A stretch of 64,000 nt of DNA. Source: Anaerococcus sp. Marseille-Q7828 (lineage in GTDB: Bacteria > Bacillota > Clostridia > Tissierellales > Peptoniphilaceae). Position numbers and translations under genes: made by a program. This document shows positions 51,924 to 59,949 of the stretch, one piece after another; position 1 is the first letter of the stretch; each line of letters begins with the position of its first letter. Location: positions 1,426,001 to 1,490,000 of the forward strand of contig NZ_OX458331.1 in assembly GCF_949769285.1 (NCBI RefSeq), in the 5' to 3' direction. The notes under the pieces are model-generated. The model did not search any database and was not told the origin of the DNA. It saw only the letters and a list, made by a program, of their open reading frames with translations.

Positions 51924-54094
51924 CTAAAATAACCACCTTTTACATAGCTTTCTACACTAACTTGTTTTTTAAAATTTATCTTTACCATACCATTAATTTG
52001 ACTATTATATATCTTAACTCCATCTAAATTTTCTATAACTTCCCTAGTCGGGTGACCATATTTGTTGTTTCTGCCTGCAGAAATTAGGGCGATTTGTGGA
52101 TCTACTTTTTCTACAAAAGATCTAGAAGTAGAAGTCCTCGACCCGTGATGGGATACTTTGAGCACATCAGCTCTTATATTAAGATCATCCTCATATTCAC
52201 TTGGCAAATCTCCTAAAGTAAGGATTTTAATACCCTTAATATCAATAATATAACCTACTGATTCGGCGTTTTCCTCACCTTCTACCCCATCAAAGACACA
52301 AGTAATAGACCCATCTCTTATCTTTATTCTGTCATCTTTTTTTATAATTTTAGGATTGTAAGTCGCTAGAGAATTTGTATTTAATTTAGAAGTCATAATA
52401 TTTTCAACATTGAAATTATCTACCACGCTACCAATATTACCCGCATGATCACCATCTTCGTGGGATATAAATACTGCCTTAATATTTCTTATTCCCAAGG
52501 AATTTAGGTAAGGGATAAGTATCCTCTCTCCTGAATCATAATTATCATACTTTGGTCCACCTACATCAAATAAATAGTAATCTCCCCTATCCTTAAGCAA
52601 AAAGGCATCTCCTTGGCCTATGTCAATCATAGTAAAACTTATTTCTGGATTTAAATAATCATAGCAAAGACTAAAACTCACTACAAGAAGATTTATACCA
52701 TAGAAAAGCTTCAACAACTTCTTGTTAGATCTCCTCATATAAAATATTAGCAATATCAAGACGAATAAATATATAGTCACAAAAATACTTGGATGAGCAA
52801 ATCTTATATTAAATAGACTAAAGCTATTTAAAAACTTAACAATATTTAAGATAGTAAGCAATAAAAAATCCAAGACCTTAAAAAAAGGACTTACTATAAA
52901 ACGCAAGACTGGGTACAAAACCACTAGTCCAAAGGCTACATACATAGCTATGGTAAATATTGGCACTACCAAAAAGTTTGCAAGTATAGATAGGAGATTT
53001 ATATTCCCATAGTAAAATATAGTAAATGGAAAAAGTCCAAGCTGAATAGATCCTGTAAAGGCGAAATTTTCTTTTATTTGATTATTTGAAAATCTTCTTT
53101 TTATTTTTGGATATATCAAATAAACGGCGCTGGTAGCCACAAATGATAAGATGAAGCCTGAGTTTAGTAGAGCAAAAGGATTTGCTAGTAATATAAGCAT
53201 TCCTGCTATTAGTAATGATTTTATCTTATCTTCTGGATTTGCTGTTAAAAAGGCAAGAAATCCTATTAAATTTATGATCAAAACCCTGATTACAGAAAAA
53301 GGAAATCCTATCAAATATCCATAAAAAAGACAGATACCTAGAGCTAAGGCGTAGCCATACTTGTAATTAAATCTCGCCAGTATAAATAAGATAAATCCCA
53401 TAAGCAAATCTATGTGAAGACCTGAAACTGCGAGTATATGTACAAGGCCCAAATCTTTTATGTCAGCATTTTCTATTAAGTTCTCTCCTAAGATAACTGA
53501 AATTATAAAGTCTGATGCAGTTTTTGATAAGTTTTTTTCAAAAGTTTGGTGTACATACTTATAGAACTTATTTCTCGCCTTTAGGAAAATACTCTTGCTA
53601 TATGAAGACTTATAAACTTTCTTAATCTCTAACTGACTTCCTATCCCCTTTGAAATCAAATACTTCCTATAAGAAAAAAGATTAGGATTGGTGTTTGTAT
53701 CTGGAATTGAAACATCTGAATCTGCAAGGAGAATTTCCCCTATGTCCAAATCTTCCTCAGCAAATAAGACTGATTTTTCATCTATCTTATTAGCCTTAAC
53801 CCTTACAAAATACCTATAATTATCAGCCGTTTTTCGCTTTTCTAAGATAGTAATCTGCGCCTTGATTTCCTTATAATCTTTTAGCTTGTAAGTCCTAAAA
53901 TTAAAAAAACTAAGGATAAATCCTAGTAAAATACCCAAGGGAATTATCATATATTTCTTGTCAAATAGGCATAATAATCCAGCAGAAAGTCCACAAATGA
54001 CCATTACTTTAATTAAAGATAGGCTCTCAAAATTTATGAATAATCCTATGCCTGCCATAATCCCCAGCAAGCAATAAAAAATTTTCTTTCTCAT
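51920..54094 (-). CDS. comEC: DNA internalization competence protein ComEC/Rec2
   Basis: ComEC is the channel through which transforming single-stranded DNA enters the cell. The 724-residue protein has N-terminal membrane helices, an OB-like external domain (about 75-150), the competence domain with many helices (about 190-470, containing LVHILAVSGLHIDLLMGF), and a C-terminal metallo-beta-lactamase domain (FISHEDGDHAGNIGSV, LKVSHHGSRTSTSRSF). The metal motif HxDGDH is intact. The protein appears complete. No other competence gene lies in the window. Confidence 0.94.
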   Translation of the reverse strand: MRKKIFYCLLGIMAGIGLFINFESLSLIKVMVICGLSAGLLCLFDKKYMIIPLGILLGFILSFFNFRTYKLKDYKEIKAQITILEKRKTADNYRYFVRVKANKIDEKSVLFAEEDLDIGEILLADSDVSIPDTNTNPNLFSYRKYLISKGIGSQLEIKKVYKSSYSKSIFLKARNKFYKYVHQTFEKNLSKTASDFIISVILGENLIENADIKDLGLVHILAVSGLHIDLLMGFILFILARFNYKYGYALALGICLFYGYLIGFPFSVIRVLIINLIGFLAFLTANPEDKIKSLLIAGMLILLANPFALLNSGFILSFVATSAVYLIYPKIKRRFSNNQIKENFAFTGSIQLGLFPFTIFYYGNINLLSILANFLVVPIFTIAMYVAFGLVVLYPVLRFIVSPFFKVLDFLLLTILNIVKFLNSFSLFNIRFAHPSIFVTIYLFVLILLIFYMRRSNKKLLKLFYGINLLVVSFSLCYDYLNPEISFTMIDIGQGDAFLLKDRGDYYLFDVGGPKYDNYDSGERILIPYLNSLGIRNIKAVFISHEDGDHAGNIGSVVDNFNVENIMTSKLNTNSLATYNPKIIKKDDRIKIRDGSITCVFDGVEGEENAESVGYIIDIKGIKILTLGDLPSEYEDDLNIRADVLKVSHHGSRTSTSRSFVEKVDPQIALISAGRNNKYGHPTREVIENLDGVKIYNSQINGMVKINFKKQVSVESYVKGGYFR

Positions 54095-54160
54095 AGGCTA
54101 ACCTCGGGTATATTATATCATAAGTACAAACTATAGTTTTAGACTAAAGGAAGGTAAGTA

Positions 54161-54790
54161 ATGCAAAAATTATACCTAAATTATCCAGAAATAACCGATA
54201 TAAAGGCAAATATAGTATCCAGAAGATCTAACGGTGACAATACACAAGTAATACTCGACCGCACTATTTTTATGCCTAATAATGACTATTTCCTAAAAGA
54301 TAGTGGAAATATATCTGGTCTTAAAATTATATCTATCGAAGAAAAAAGGGACAATATAATTCACACTGTCAAAGGCAAGTTCCAAAAATCTGCCGTAAAC
54401 CTACATTTGGATAAGGCAAACAGGATGATAAATCTTACATATAATACAGCTTTTATCATATTTAAACTGGTTTTCCAATCTTTTTATTTGTCAAAAGATA
54501 TAAAACTTCTACTGTTAGATGATAAATTTATTATAAGGATAAATAATTTTTATGATTTTCTAGATACAAATCTTATGGAAGATCAAATTAATTTCCTTAT
54601 TTCAAAAGCAGTGCAAATTGAAAATAATAGCGGAATCACAAGTATTTATCCTTTTGGAGAAGTAATTAATAATGATATTTGCTTTGATAACACAAGCAAA
54701 GTCCGAGGATTTAAAATTATCTCTAGTCAAAATATAGGAAATGACTTGGATATAGAATTTATTGCAGGAGATGATTTGATCAATAATTGA
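54161..54790 (+). CDS. AlaX-like alanyl-tRNA editing protein lacking the zinc motifs
   Basis: The 209-residue protein starts like AlaX/AlaRS editing domains (MQKLYLNYPEITDIKANIVSRR..., VILDRTIFMPNNDYFLKDSGNISGLKI). The end is also AlaX-like (CFDNTSKVRGFKIISSQNIGNDLDIEFIAGDDLI). Where editing domains have HxxxH (as in QHTGQHILS) it reads NLTYNTAFIIFK. The CGGTH motif near residue 177 survives only as a Cys. All three His ligands for zinc are therefore missing. It is probably inactive in deacylation. Single gene with its own terminator. Assignment from motif alignment by eye. Confidence 0.6.
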   Translation: MQKLYLNYPEITDIKANIVSRRSNGDNTQVILDRTIFMPNNDYFLKDSGNISGLKIISIEEKRDNIIHTVKGKFQKSAVNLHLDKANRMINLTYNTAFIIFKLVFQSFYLSKDIKLLLLDDKFIIRINNFYDFLDTNLMEDQINFLISKAVQIENNSGITSIYPFGEVINNDICFDNTSKVRGFKIISSQNIGNDLDIEFIAGDDLINN

Positions 54791-54812
54791 TGGCAAAAGC
54801 CATCTTTTTTAA
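54789..54812 (+). terminator. Terminator of the AlaX-like gene
   Basis: GATGGC-AAAA-GCCATC (54789-54804) followed by a T-run; the gene's TGA overlaps its first bases. Confidence 0.85.
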
Positions 54813-54824
54813 TTTTTAGATATA

Positions 54825-54853
54825 TTTACACTATCACTTTAATTTGTTATAAT
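54825..54853 (+). promoter_or_regulatory. Promoter of the leader peptide / ABC exporter operon
   Basis: TTTACA (54825-54830), 17-bp spacer, TATAAT (54848-54853): a near-consensus strong promoter. Transcription should start near 54860. Confidence 0.85.
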
Positions 54854-54883
54854 TAAATAAAATTTGAAGAAAGGAGAAGAATA

Positions 54884-54928
54884 ATGAACATTAATCTAAA
54901 TAAGAAAATCGGAGTTTCTAAAAATTAG
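54884..54928 (+). CDS. 14-residue leader peptide ORF ahead of the ABC exporter
   Basis: ATG at 54884 is preceded by GAAAGGAG with good spacing and encodes MNINLNKKIGVSKN, then TAG. The peptide is rich in Asn and Lys. The stop codon's last base begins an 11-bp hairpin. A strong promoter, a strong ribosome binding site and the position before a heterodimeric exporter suggest a regulatory leader peptide whose translation controls the exporter. B. subtilis bmrCD has a leader ORF with this kind of role. A secreted signalling peptide is the alternative, but the peptide lacks a leader or processing motif. Confidence 0.6.
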   Translation: MNINLNKKIGVSKN

Positions 54929-54999
54929 TCAAAGTAAGTACATATATAACTCCTTGCTTTGACTATAATAAAAAATCAAGGAGGAAGCGGATTTACCGC
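54928..54999 (+). promoter_or_regulatory. Putative ribosome-controlled translational attenuator
   Basis: Segment A, 54928-54938 (GTCAAAGTAAG), can pair with B, 54953-54963 (CTTGCTTTGAC), 11 bp including one G-U. The overlapping segment 54950-54956 (CTCCTTG) can instead pair with 54977-54983 (CAAGGAG), the exporter's Shine-Dalgarno. The two folds exclude each other. A third hairpin, GCGG-ATTTA-CCGC (54987-54999), lies between the Shine-Dalgarno and ATG 55004, shortening the 19-nt linear spacing to about 6. No T-run follows, so control of translation rather than termination is inferred. Confidence 0.55.
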
Positions 55000-55003
55000 A
55001 CTT

Positions 55004-56749
55004 ATGAAAGAATTAAAATTTATTTTCAAAGAAATGTGGTCTAAGGACCCATTTATGTATGTGATTATTGTAATAAATGCAATAATTAATGGACTATTAC
55101 CCTTCATCTGGATCCTAGCTCCAGCTTATGTAATCGATAATAGAGATAAGGGAATAGAATTTTTCATTCCATTTTTTATCTTTCTATTTGTAGCTACTTC
55201 ACTTATGAAGTTTTTAAATTCATTTTTGACTGGTAATTATAGGATGAGAATGAACAATCTTCGCTACCAGCTTAATAGAAATATCATAGAATACAGTCTC
55301 AATTTATCCTATGCCGACCAGCAAGACAAAAAGCAAAAGGAACTTATAGCTGATGCCATAAGAGCAGTCGAATATCCCTTTGATGGTTTTGGCAATATTG
55401 TATTAAATATGCCAATGGGCTTTGGTCTAATCATATCTTTAATAGCATATCTATGGATATTTACAGCTATGCCTTGGTACTTAGTCTTATATCTAATCGT
55501 TCTGACTACTATTATTGGCAGAATTATGTATAAAATTACTTTTATTTACGAAGACTTTTGGGAGAAAATCGACCATACCTGGGAAGAAGTTCACCAACTA
55601 AATTATGAACTGCAAAATCCTATATCAAAACTTGACATATTGATGTACGATATGAAAAAAGTCTTTAGAAAGTATTATTTTTCATTAACTGATATACGCT
55701 ATAGTGAGATGTACGCTGCAGATAAAAAGACATTTAAAGTTTTTATCAAATCTAGGATTATTTCTCTGATACGTGACATCCCTATATTTTACTGGATGAT
55801 TTTAAGTCTATCTAATGACCAGATTAATATTTCACGTTTTTATGTCTTATTCACATCTGTCTTTGCTTTTATGATAATGATAGATCAGTTTTGTAATCAA
55901 GCAGCTTTTTTAGTAAGAGATCTTAAGTTTTTCAAATATTATTTCAAAATACTAGATTTCCCAACAAAATCTTATAAAAAAATGGATTTCGATTCTGTAA
56001 ATATAGAAATTAAGAATCTATCATTTAAATATCCATCATCTGACAAGTACGTCCTTAAAAATATCAACCTGGACTTGTCAAACAATAAGTCTATTGCCCT
56101 AGTAGGCGAAAATGGTGCCGGAAAAACTACTCTTGCACTAATACTTGCAGGACTACTAGAACCAACAAGTGGTGAAATTTTATTAAATGGCAAGGATATT
56201 AATTCCTATGGCATAGACAAAAAAGACCTAGTATCAGCAATTTTCCAAGACACTCTACTCTTGCCATATTCTATCAGGGAAAATGTGGCTATGAATTCTA
56301 ATGATTGTGATTTAACTGATGTCTATGAAAAAACTGGTCTAGATGACATTATCGCAAAATATGATAAAAAAGATGAACAGATACTCTTAAGAACCTTAGA
56401 TGATAAGGGAATCGACCTATCTGGCGGTCAAAAACAAAGATTATTTTTGGCTCGTGCTATCAACAAAAAGTCTGCCAAAATATTAATCTTAGATGAGCCA
56501 ACAGCTCAACTAGACGCCATAGCAGAAAGAGATCTATATGAGCTTTACAACGAAATGACAAGGGATAAATCTAGCATATTTATCTCCCACAGGCTAGCTT
56601 CCACCAAGTTTTGTGATAAGGTGGTTTTCCTAAAAAACGGTGAAATCATCGAAGAAGGGACTCATGAAGAATTGTTAAAAGCTGATGGCGAATACAAGGA
56701 ATTATTTGAAATCCAAGCCAAAAATTACAAGGAGGAAGATCATGCGTAA
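55004..56749 (+). CDS. ABC exporter half-transporter, subunit A
   Basis: The start chosen is ATG 55004; the earlier in-frame TTG (54959) lies inside the attenuator stem and has no ribosome binding site. The 581-residue protein has six membrane helices (to about 310) and an ATPase domain with Walker A ALVGENGAGKTTLA, signature LSGGQKQRLFLARA, Walker B ILILDEPTAQLD and H-loop ISHR, all consensus. It overlaps subunit B by 8 bp and should form a heterodimer with it. Type IV exporters of this kind expel drugs, lipids or peptides. The leader attenuator suggests a translation inhibitor as inducer. Confidence 0.88.
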   Translation: MKELKFIFKEMWSKDPFMYVIIVINAIINGLLPFIWILAPAYVIDNRDKGIEFFIPFFIFLFVATSLMKFLNSFLTGNYRMRMNNLRYQLNRNIIEYSLNLSYADQQDKKQKELIADAIRAVEYPFDGFGNIVLNMPMGFGLIISLIAYLWIFTAMPWYLVLYLIVLTTIIGRIMYKITFIYEDFWEKIDHTWEEVHQLNYELQNPISKLDILMYDMKKVFRKYYFSLTDIRYSEMYAADKKTFKVFIKSRIISLIRDIPIFYWMILSLSNDQINISRFYVLFTSVFAFMIMIDQFCNQAAFLVRDLKFFKYYFKILDFPTKSYKKMDFDSVNIEIKNLSFKYPSSDKYVLKNINLDLSNNKSIALVGENGAGKTTLALILAGLLEPTSGEILLNGKDINSYGIDKKDLVSAIFQDTLLLPYSIRENVAMNSNDCDLTDVYEKTGLDDIIAKYDKKDEQILLRTLDDKGIDLSGGQKQRLFLARAINKKSAKILILDEPTAQLDAIAERDLYELYNEMTRDKSSIFISHRLASTKFCDKVVFLKNGEIIEEGTHEELLKADGEYKELFEIQAKNYKEEDHA

Positions 56750-58502
56750 TTACATCAGACTTTTTAAGATAATAGAAAATAAGCACTCTGGATTTATCAA
56801 AAAAGTTATATTTATAAGCGTGCTACTAGGTCTACTTCCCCTATTTAATATAATTGCACCGAAATTAATTATAGATGAATATAATGGCCTAAGACGATTT
56901 GAAGTCATGTTTGCATTTATTGTTTTAGCCTTAATATTAAATGTGGCTAACGAATTAATTGCTTCATATTCAAGAAGCTACTACCAGAGGACCTTGCAAA
57001 TTTTTAACGACGAGTTGGCTTTTGCAGTAAATGAAAAAGTACTATCTCTTCCAATAGAGCTTACTGATAGTAAGTCAACCCAAGAAAAAGTGGAACAAGC
57101 CCTATATGGAGTGGGTATGACCTACGCCATATTGGAGTTTCTAGCCTTTGCGACCGGAGCAGTAGCTACAGGTATTGTATCAATCTTCATACTTTTAAGC
57201 TTAAATCCTCTCATACCTTTATTGATAATAGGTCTTAGTTTGTTAAACAAGCCTTTTAGGAAAATCATTAAGGAAAATGAAAAGAAATATCAAGAAAACT
57301 CAGCCAAAGATAACAGAGTTTACAAATACTATTATGATTTTTCTAGAGATTATAAGTACTCCAAAGACATAAAAATATTTAATGCTGAAGATATGATACT
57401 TTCAAAGGCAAAATACCACATGAATCAGATGTTTTTGACAAATCACAAGTACTACAGCAAAAACGGCGCCATGAATGGTGGCATGAATGTCATAAACAAT
57501 TTGGGAGTTGTGGGATCATTTATTTATATAGTTATAAAAGTAATAGAAAGAACAATTACTATTGCCAATTTCACCCTATACTTCAACTGCCTTAATAGAC
57601 TTATCGAAGCTTTGAGAGTTTTTCAAGAATATTATGCTGACCTAGCAGGATTAAATGTTGCCCTCAATTCTTTATATGAGTTTTTGGATATAGATGATAG
57701 TTGGAATAAGGGTGGAAAAATCGATAAGGTCGACTTAAGTAAAGTATCAATCGAATTTAAGCATGTGTACTTCAAATACCCAACAAGTGAAGACTACATT
57801 CTAGAAGATTGTTCCTTTGTCATAAATCCTGGTGAGACTGTGGCCCTTGTAGGCAGAAACGGTGCTGGTAAGTCTACTATAGTTAAACTCCTTTGTAAGT
57901 TCTATGAGCCTACTAGTGGGGAGATTTTATTAAATGGGATAAATATTGCCGATATAGATACCAGGTACTACTACCAAATCCTATCACCTACCTTCCAAGA
58001 CTTTAGACTCTTTCCTTTTAGGATTGATGAAAATGTAGCTTGCTTAAAGGCAGATGATATTGACGATGATTCATATAAGGATATGGAAAAATCTTTTAAA
58101 TTACTAAATATAGAAAAATGGATAGATTCATTGCCAAAGGGAAAAGCAAATTATATTACCACCTTGTTTGATAAAGAGGGAGTTCAACCTTCAGGAGGTC
58201 TTGGCCAAAAACTTGCACTAGCACGTTCTATGAACCATAAGGGCAAATTTATTATCATGGATGAGCCAACTAGTGCCCTAGACCCTCGTAGTGAGCAAGA
58301 AATATTTGAAAATATGCTTGCCATTACTAAGGACCAGACATCACTTTTCATCTCCCACAGACTATCGTCCACCAAATATGCTGATAGGATACTCGTTTGT
58401 AACCACGGCAGGATTGATGAAGAAGGAACTCATGAAGACCTTCTAAAAGAAAATAAATTATATAAAGAGATGTTCACCACCCAAGCAGAACTATATGCAT
58501 AA
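56742..58502 (+). CDS. ABC exporter half-transporter, subunit B
   Basis: Start at ATG 56742 (MRNYIRLFKIIENKHSGFIKK), with AGGAGGAAG just upstream, overlapping subunit A by 8 bp; 586 residues. Membrane helices reach about 310. Walker A LVGRNGAGKST, Walker B FIIMDEPTSALDP and H-loop ISHR are intact, but the signature reads PSGGLGQK instead of LSGGQ. One degenerate signature is typical of asymmetric heterodimeric exporters, in which one ATP site hydrolyses slowly. Only a few bases separate its stop from an IS200 end, so any original terminator was probably displaced. Confidence 0.88.
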   Translation: MRNYIRLFKIIENKHSGFIKKVIFISVLLGLLPLFNIIAPKLIIDEYNGLRRFEVMFAFIVLALILNVANELIASYSRSYYQRTLQIFNDELAFAVNEKVLSLPIELTDSKSTQEKVEQALYGVGMTYAILEFLAFATGAVATGIVSIFILLSLNPLIPLLIIGLSLLNKPFRKIIKENEKKYQENSAKDNRVYKYYYDFSRDYKYSKDIKIFNAEDMILSKAKYHMNQMFLTNHKYYSKNGAMNGGMNVINNLGVVGSFIYIVIKVIERTITIANFTLYFNCLNRLIEALRVFQEYYADLAGLNVALNSLYEFLDIDDSWNKGGKIDKVDLSKVSIEFKHVYFKYPTSEDYILEDCSFVINPGETVALVGRNGAGKSTIVKLLCKFYEPTSGEILLNGINIADIDTRYYYQILSPTFQDFRLFPFRIDENVACLKADDIDDDSYKDMEKSFKLLNIEKWIDSLPKGKANYITTLFDKEGVQPSGGLGQKLALARSMNHKGKFIIMDEPTSALDPRSEQEIFENMLAITKDQTSLFISHRLSSTKYADRILVCNHGRIDEEGTHEDLLKENKLYKEMFTTQAELYA

Positions 58503-59230
58503 ATCAGAACTACCAGCTTAGCTGGTAGTTTCCACAGCGCCTAGAAGGCGCGAATACCGGCACGCCCCTATTGGGGCTCCGAGTATTATCTCCACATGCA
58601 CCACTTTCTCAGCTTCTGCTTAAGCAGTTTATTTATTGCTTCTTTTTACTGACTCTCCCGTAAACGGGTCATAGTATTCCTTGATACTTATTTGATCCGC
58701 ATAATAGTCTTCTTTTAGTTGATTTTGTATATATTCTTTTATCATTTTCTCATTTCGCCCTACTGTATCTACGTAATAACCTCTACACCAGAAATGTCTG
58801 TTTCCATATTTATATTTTAAGTTTGCGTGTCGATCAAATATTATTAGTGAACTTTTTCCTTTTAGATATCCCATTATTTCTGAGATACTATATTTTGGTG
58901 GTACTTCTATAAGCATATGGACATGATCTGGGCACAGCTCCGCTTCTATTATGTTTATTCCTTTTCTTTGACATAGTTCTCGTAGTATTTGACCTATGTC
59001 TTTTTTTAGTTTCCCATATATTTCTTGTCTTCTAAATTTCGGGGCAAATACTATATGATATTTACATCTCCATTTTGTATGTGATAAACTATTGTTGTCC
59101 AATTTATTCTCCTTGTTTTTATTGTGCATGTGGTTATCACAATTATATTACAAGTGAGAATTTTTTGGTCTTGAAGCTAAAGCTTAATCCCTCCACCTGC
59201 ATAGCAGGTGGTTTTTTGTTTCGCTCACAT
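58503..59230. mobile_element. IS200/IS605-family insertion sequence (IS200 type, tnpA only)
   Basis: A Y1 transposase (minus strand) lies between two matching subterminal palindromes: 58508-58530 (AACTACCAGC-TTA-GCTGGTAGTT) and about 59195-59214 (CCACCTGC-ATA-GCAGGTGG). Both show the pattern ACCNGC-TA-GCNGGT, as expected for the left and right end hairpins of IS200. Two more hairpins lie at 58537-58551 and 58564-58577. No tnpB is present. The total length of about 0.7 kb fits IS200. Exact ends cannot be set because this family makes no target duplication. Confidence 0.8.
58629..59102 (-). CDS. tnpA: IS200-type Y1 (HUH) transposase TnpA
   Basis: The start chosen is TTG at 59102, with AAGGAG 6 bases upstream. 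This gives 157 residues beginning LDNNSLSHTKWRCKYHIVFAPKFRRQ, which matches known IS200 transposase starts; an ATG at 59129 is less likely. The HUH motif is PDHVHMLIEVPP, and the catalytic Tyr lies in NEKMIKEYIQNQLKED. YLKGKSSLIIFDRH and FWCRGYYVDTVGRN are family hallmarks. The gene looks intact, so the element may be active. It acts on single-stranded DNA by peel-and-paste transposition. Confidence 0.93.
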   Translation of the reverse strand: MDNNSLSHTKWRCKYHIVFAPKFRRQEIYGKLKKDIGQILRELCQRKGINIIEAELCPDHVHMLIEVPPKYSISEIMGYLKGKSSLIIFDRHANLKYKYGNRHFWCRGYYVDTVGRNEKMIKEYIQNQLKEDYYADQISIKEYYDPFTGESVKRSNK

Positions 59231-59266
59231 TCGTTCGCTCAACTCACTTAAGTGAACGCAAAAAGA

Positions 59267-59294
59267 AGCGATTAGATTTAATCTAATCGCTTTT
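59267..59294 (-). terminator. Terminator of the TVP38-family gene
   Basis: AAGCGATTAGATT / AATCTAATCGCTT, a 13-bp perfect stem, followed on the minus strand by CTTTTTG. It begins at the gene's stop codon. Confidence 0.8.
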
Positions 59295-59883
59295 AAAATT
59301 TGTTTACTAACCATTCTAATCCCATGGCCCAACCCATGGAGTATAAAAATATTGAAGGTGGCTTACACAAAAGAATTATTGTAGCATATTTTTTAAAACT
59401 CATATCGGAAAGGCCAGTTAGATAGCAGAGAAAATCATCTGGTGCTACAGGCAATAGTATAGCCCAGGCAAAGAATTTTTCATATGTCTTATCCTTTATC
59501 CTATGCTTATACTTATCAAAAGTTTCTTCTCCAAAGAAATTTAGTATAATCGACTTGCCAAAAGTCCTAGATATGAAGAATACTAGCATAGATCCTGCAC
59601 ATATAGATATGTAATTATATATAAATCCCCAGAAAGGTCCAAATATTACTACACCAAATACTGTAGTAAGGCCTCCTGGTATAATCGGTACAACAATTTG
59701 TGTGACTTGGACTAGCATAAATATTATATTTGCCCACACTCCAAAGGATAGGATAAATTCTCTAAAGGTATCTATCGAGTTGAATAAGCCCCTTTTGTAG
59801 CCAATGTAGCCTAGAATTGTAAGAATCACCAAAACTAGGACTGCTATTATGTTGTAGATATTTTTCTTGATAAATTCTTTCAT
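59293..59883 (-). CDS. TVP38/TMEM64 (VTT-domain) family membrane protein
   Basis: The 196-residue protein has a short cytoplasmic start, helices at about 8-27 and 40-60, the VTT core with re-entrant loops (VVPIIPGGLTTVFGVVIFGPFWGFIYNYISICAGSMLVFFISRTFG and FAWAILLPVAPDDFLCYLTGLSDMSFKKY) and a last helix. DedA/VTT proteins are thought to move lipids across the membrane. The adjacent gene to the right is a decayed paralogue. An 8-4-8 palindrome stands upstream of the start. Confidence 0.88.
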   Translation of the reverse strand: MKEFIKKNIYNIIAVLVLVILTILGYIGYKRGLFNSIDTFREFILSFGVWANIIFMLVQVTQIVVPIIPGGLTTVFGVVIFGPFWGFIYNYISICAGSMLVFFISRTFGKSIILNFFGEETFDKYKHRIKDKTYEKFFAWAILLPVAPDDFLCYLTGLSDMSFKKYATIILLCKPPSIFLYSMGWAMGLEWLVNKF

Positions 59884-59898
59884 ATAGCCTTCTTAATC

Positions 59899-59918
59899 TG
59901 TATTATTAATATAATACA
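59899..59918. promoter_or_regulatory. Palindrome before the TVP38-family gene
   Basis: TGTATTAT and ATAATACA arms are separated by TAAT, an 8-bp perfect inverted repeat about 16 bp before the start codon. It overlaps AT-rich promoter-like sequence and is a candidate operator. Confidence 0.45.
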
Positions 59919-59949
59919 ATAATACATTATTTAAATATTATTGTCAAAT

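Noticed and set aside
54959-55003. TTG start at 54959 for exporter subunit A.
   Set aside because: It has no ribosome binding site and lies inside the attenuator stem; the extra 15 residues read through the Shine-Dalgarno sequence.
58508-58577. Cluster of three hairpins as an omega-RNA of an IS605 element.
   Set aside because: No tnpB is present; the first hairpin matches the other end palindrome of the IS200 element.
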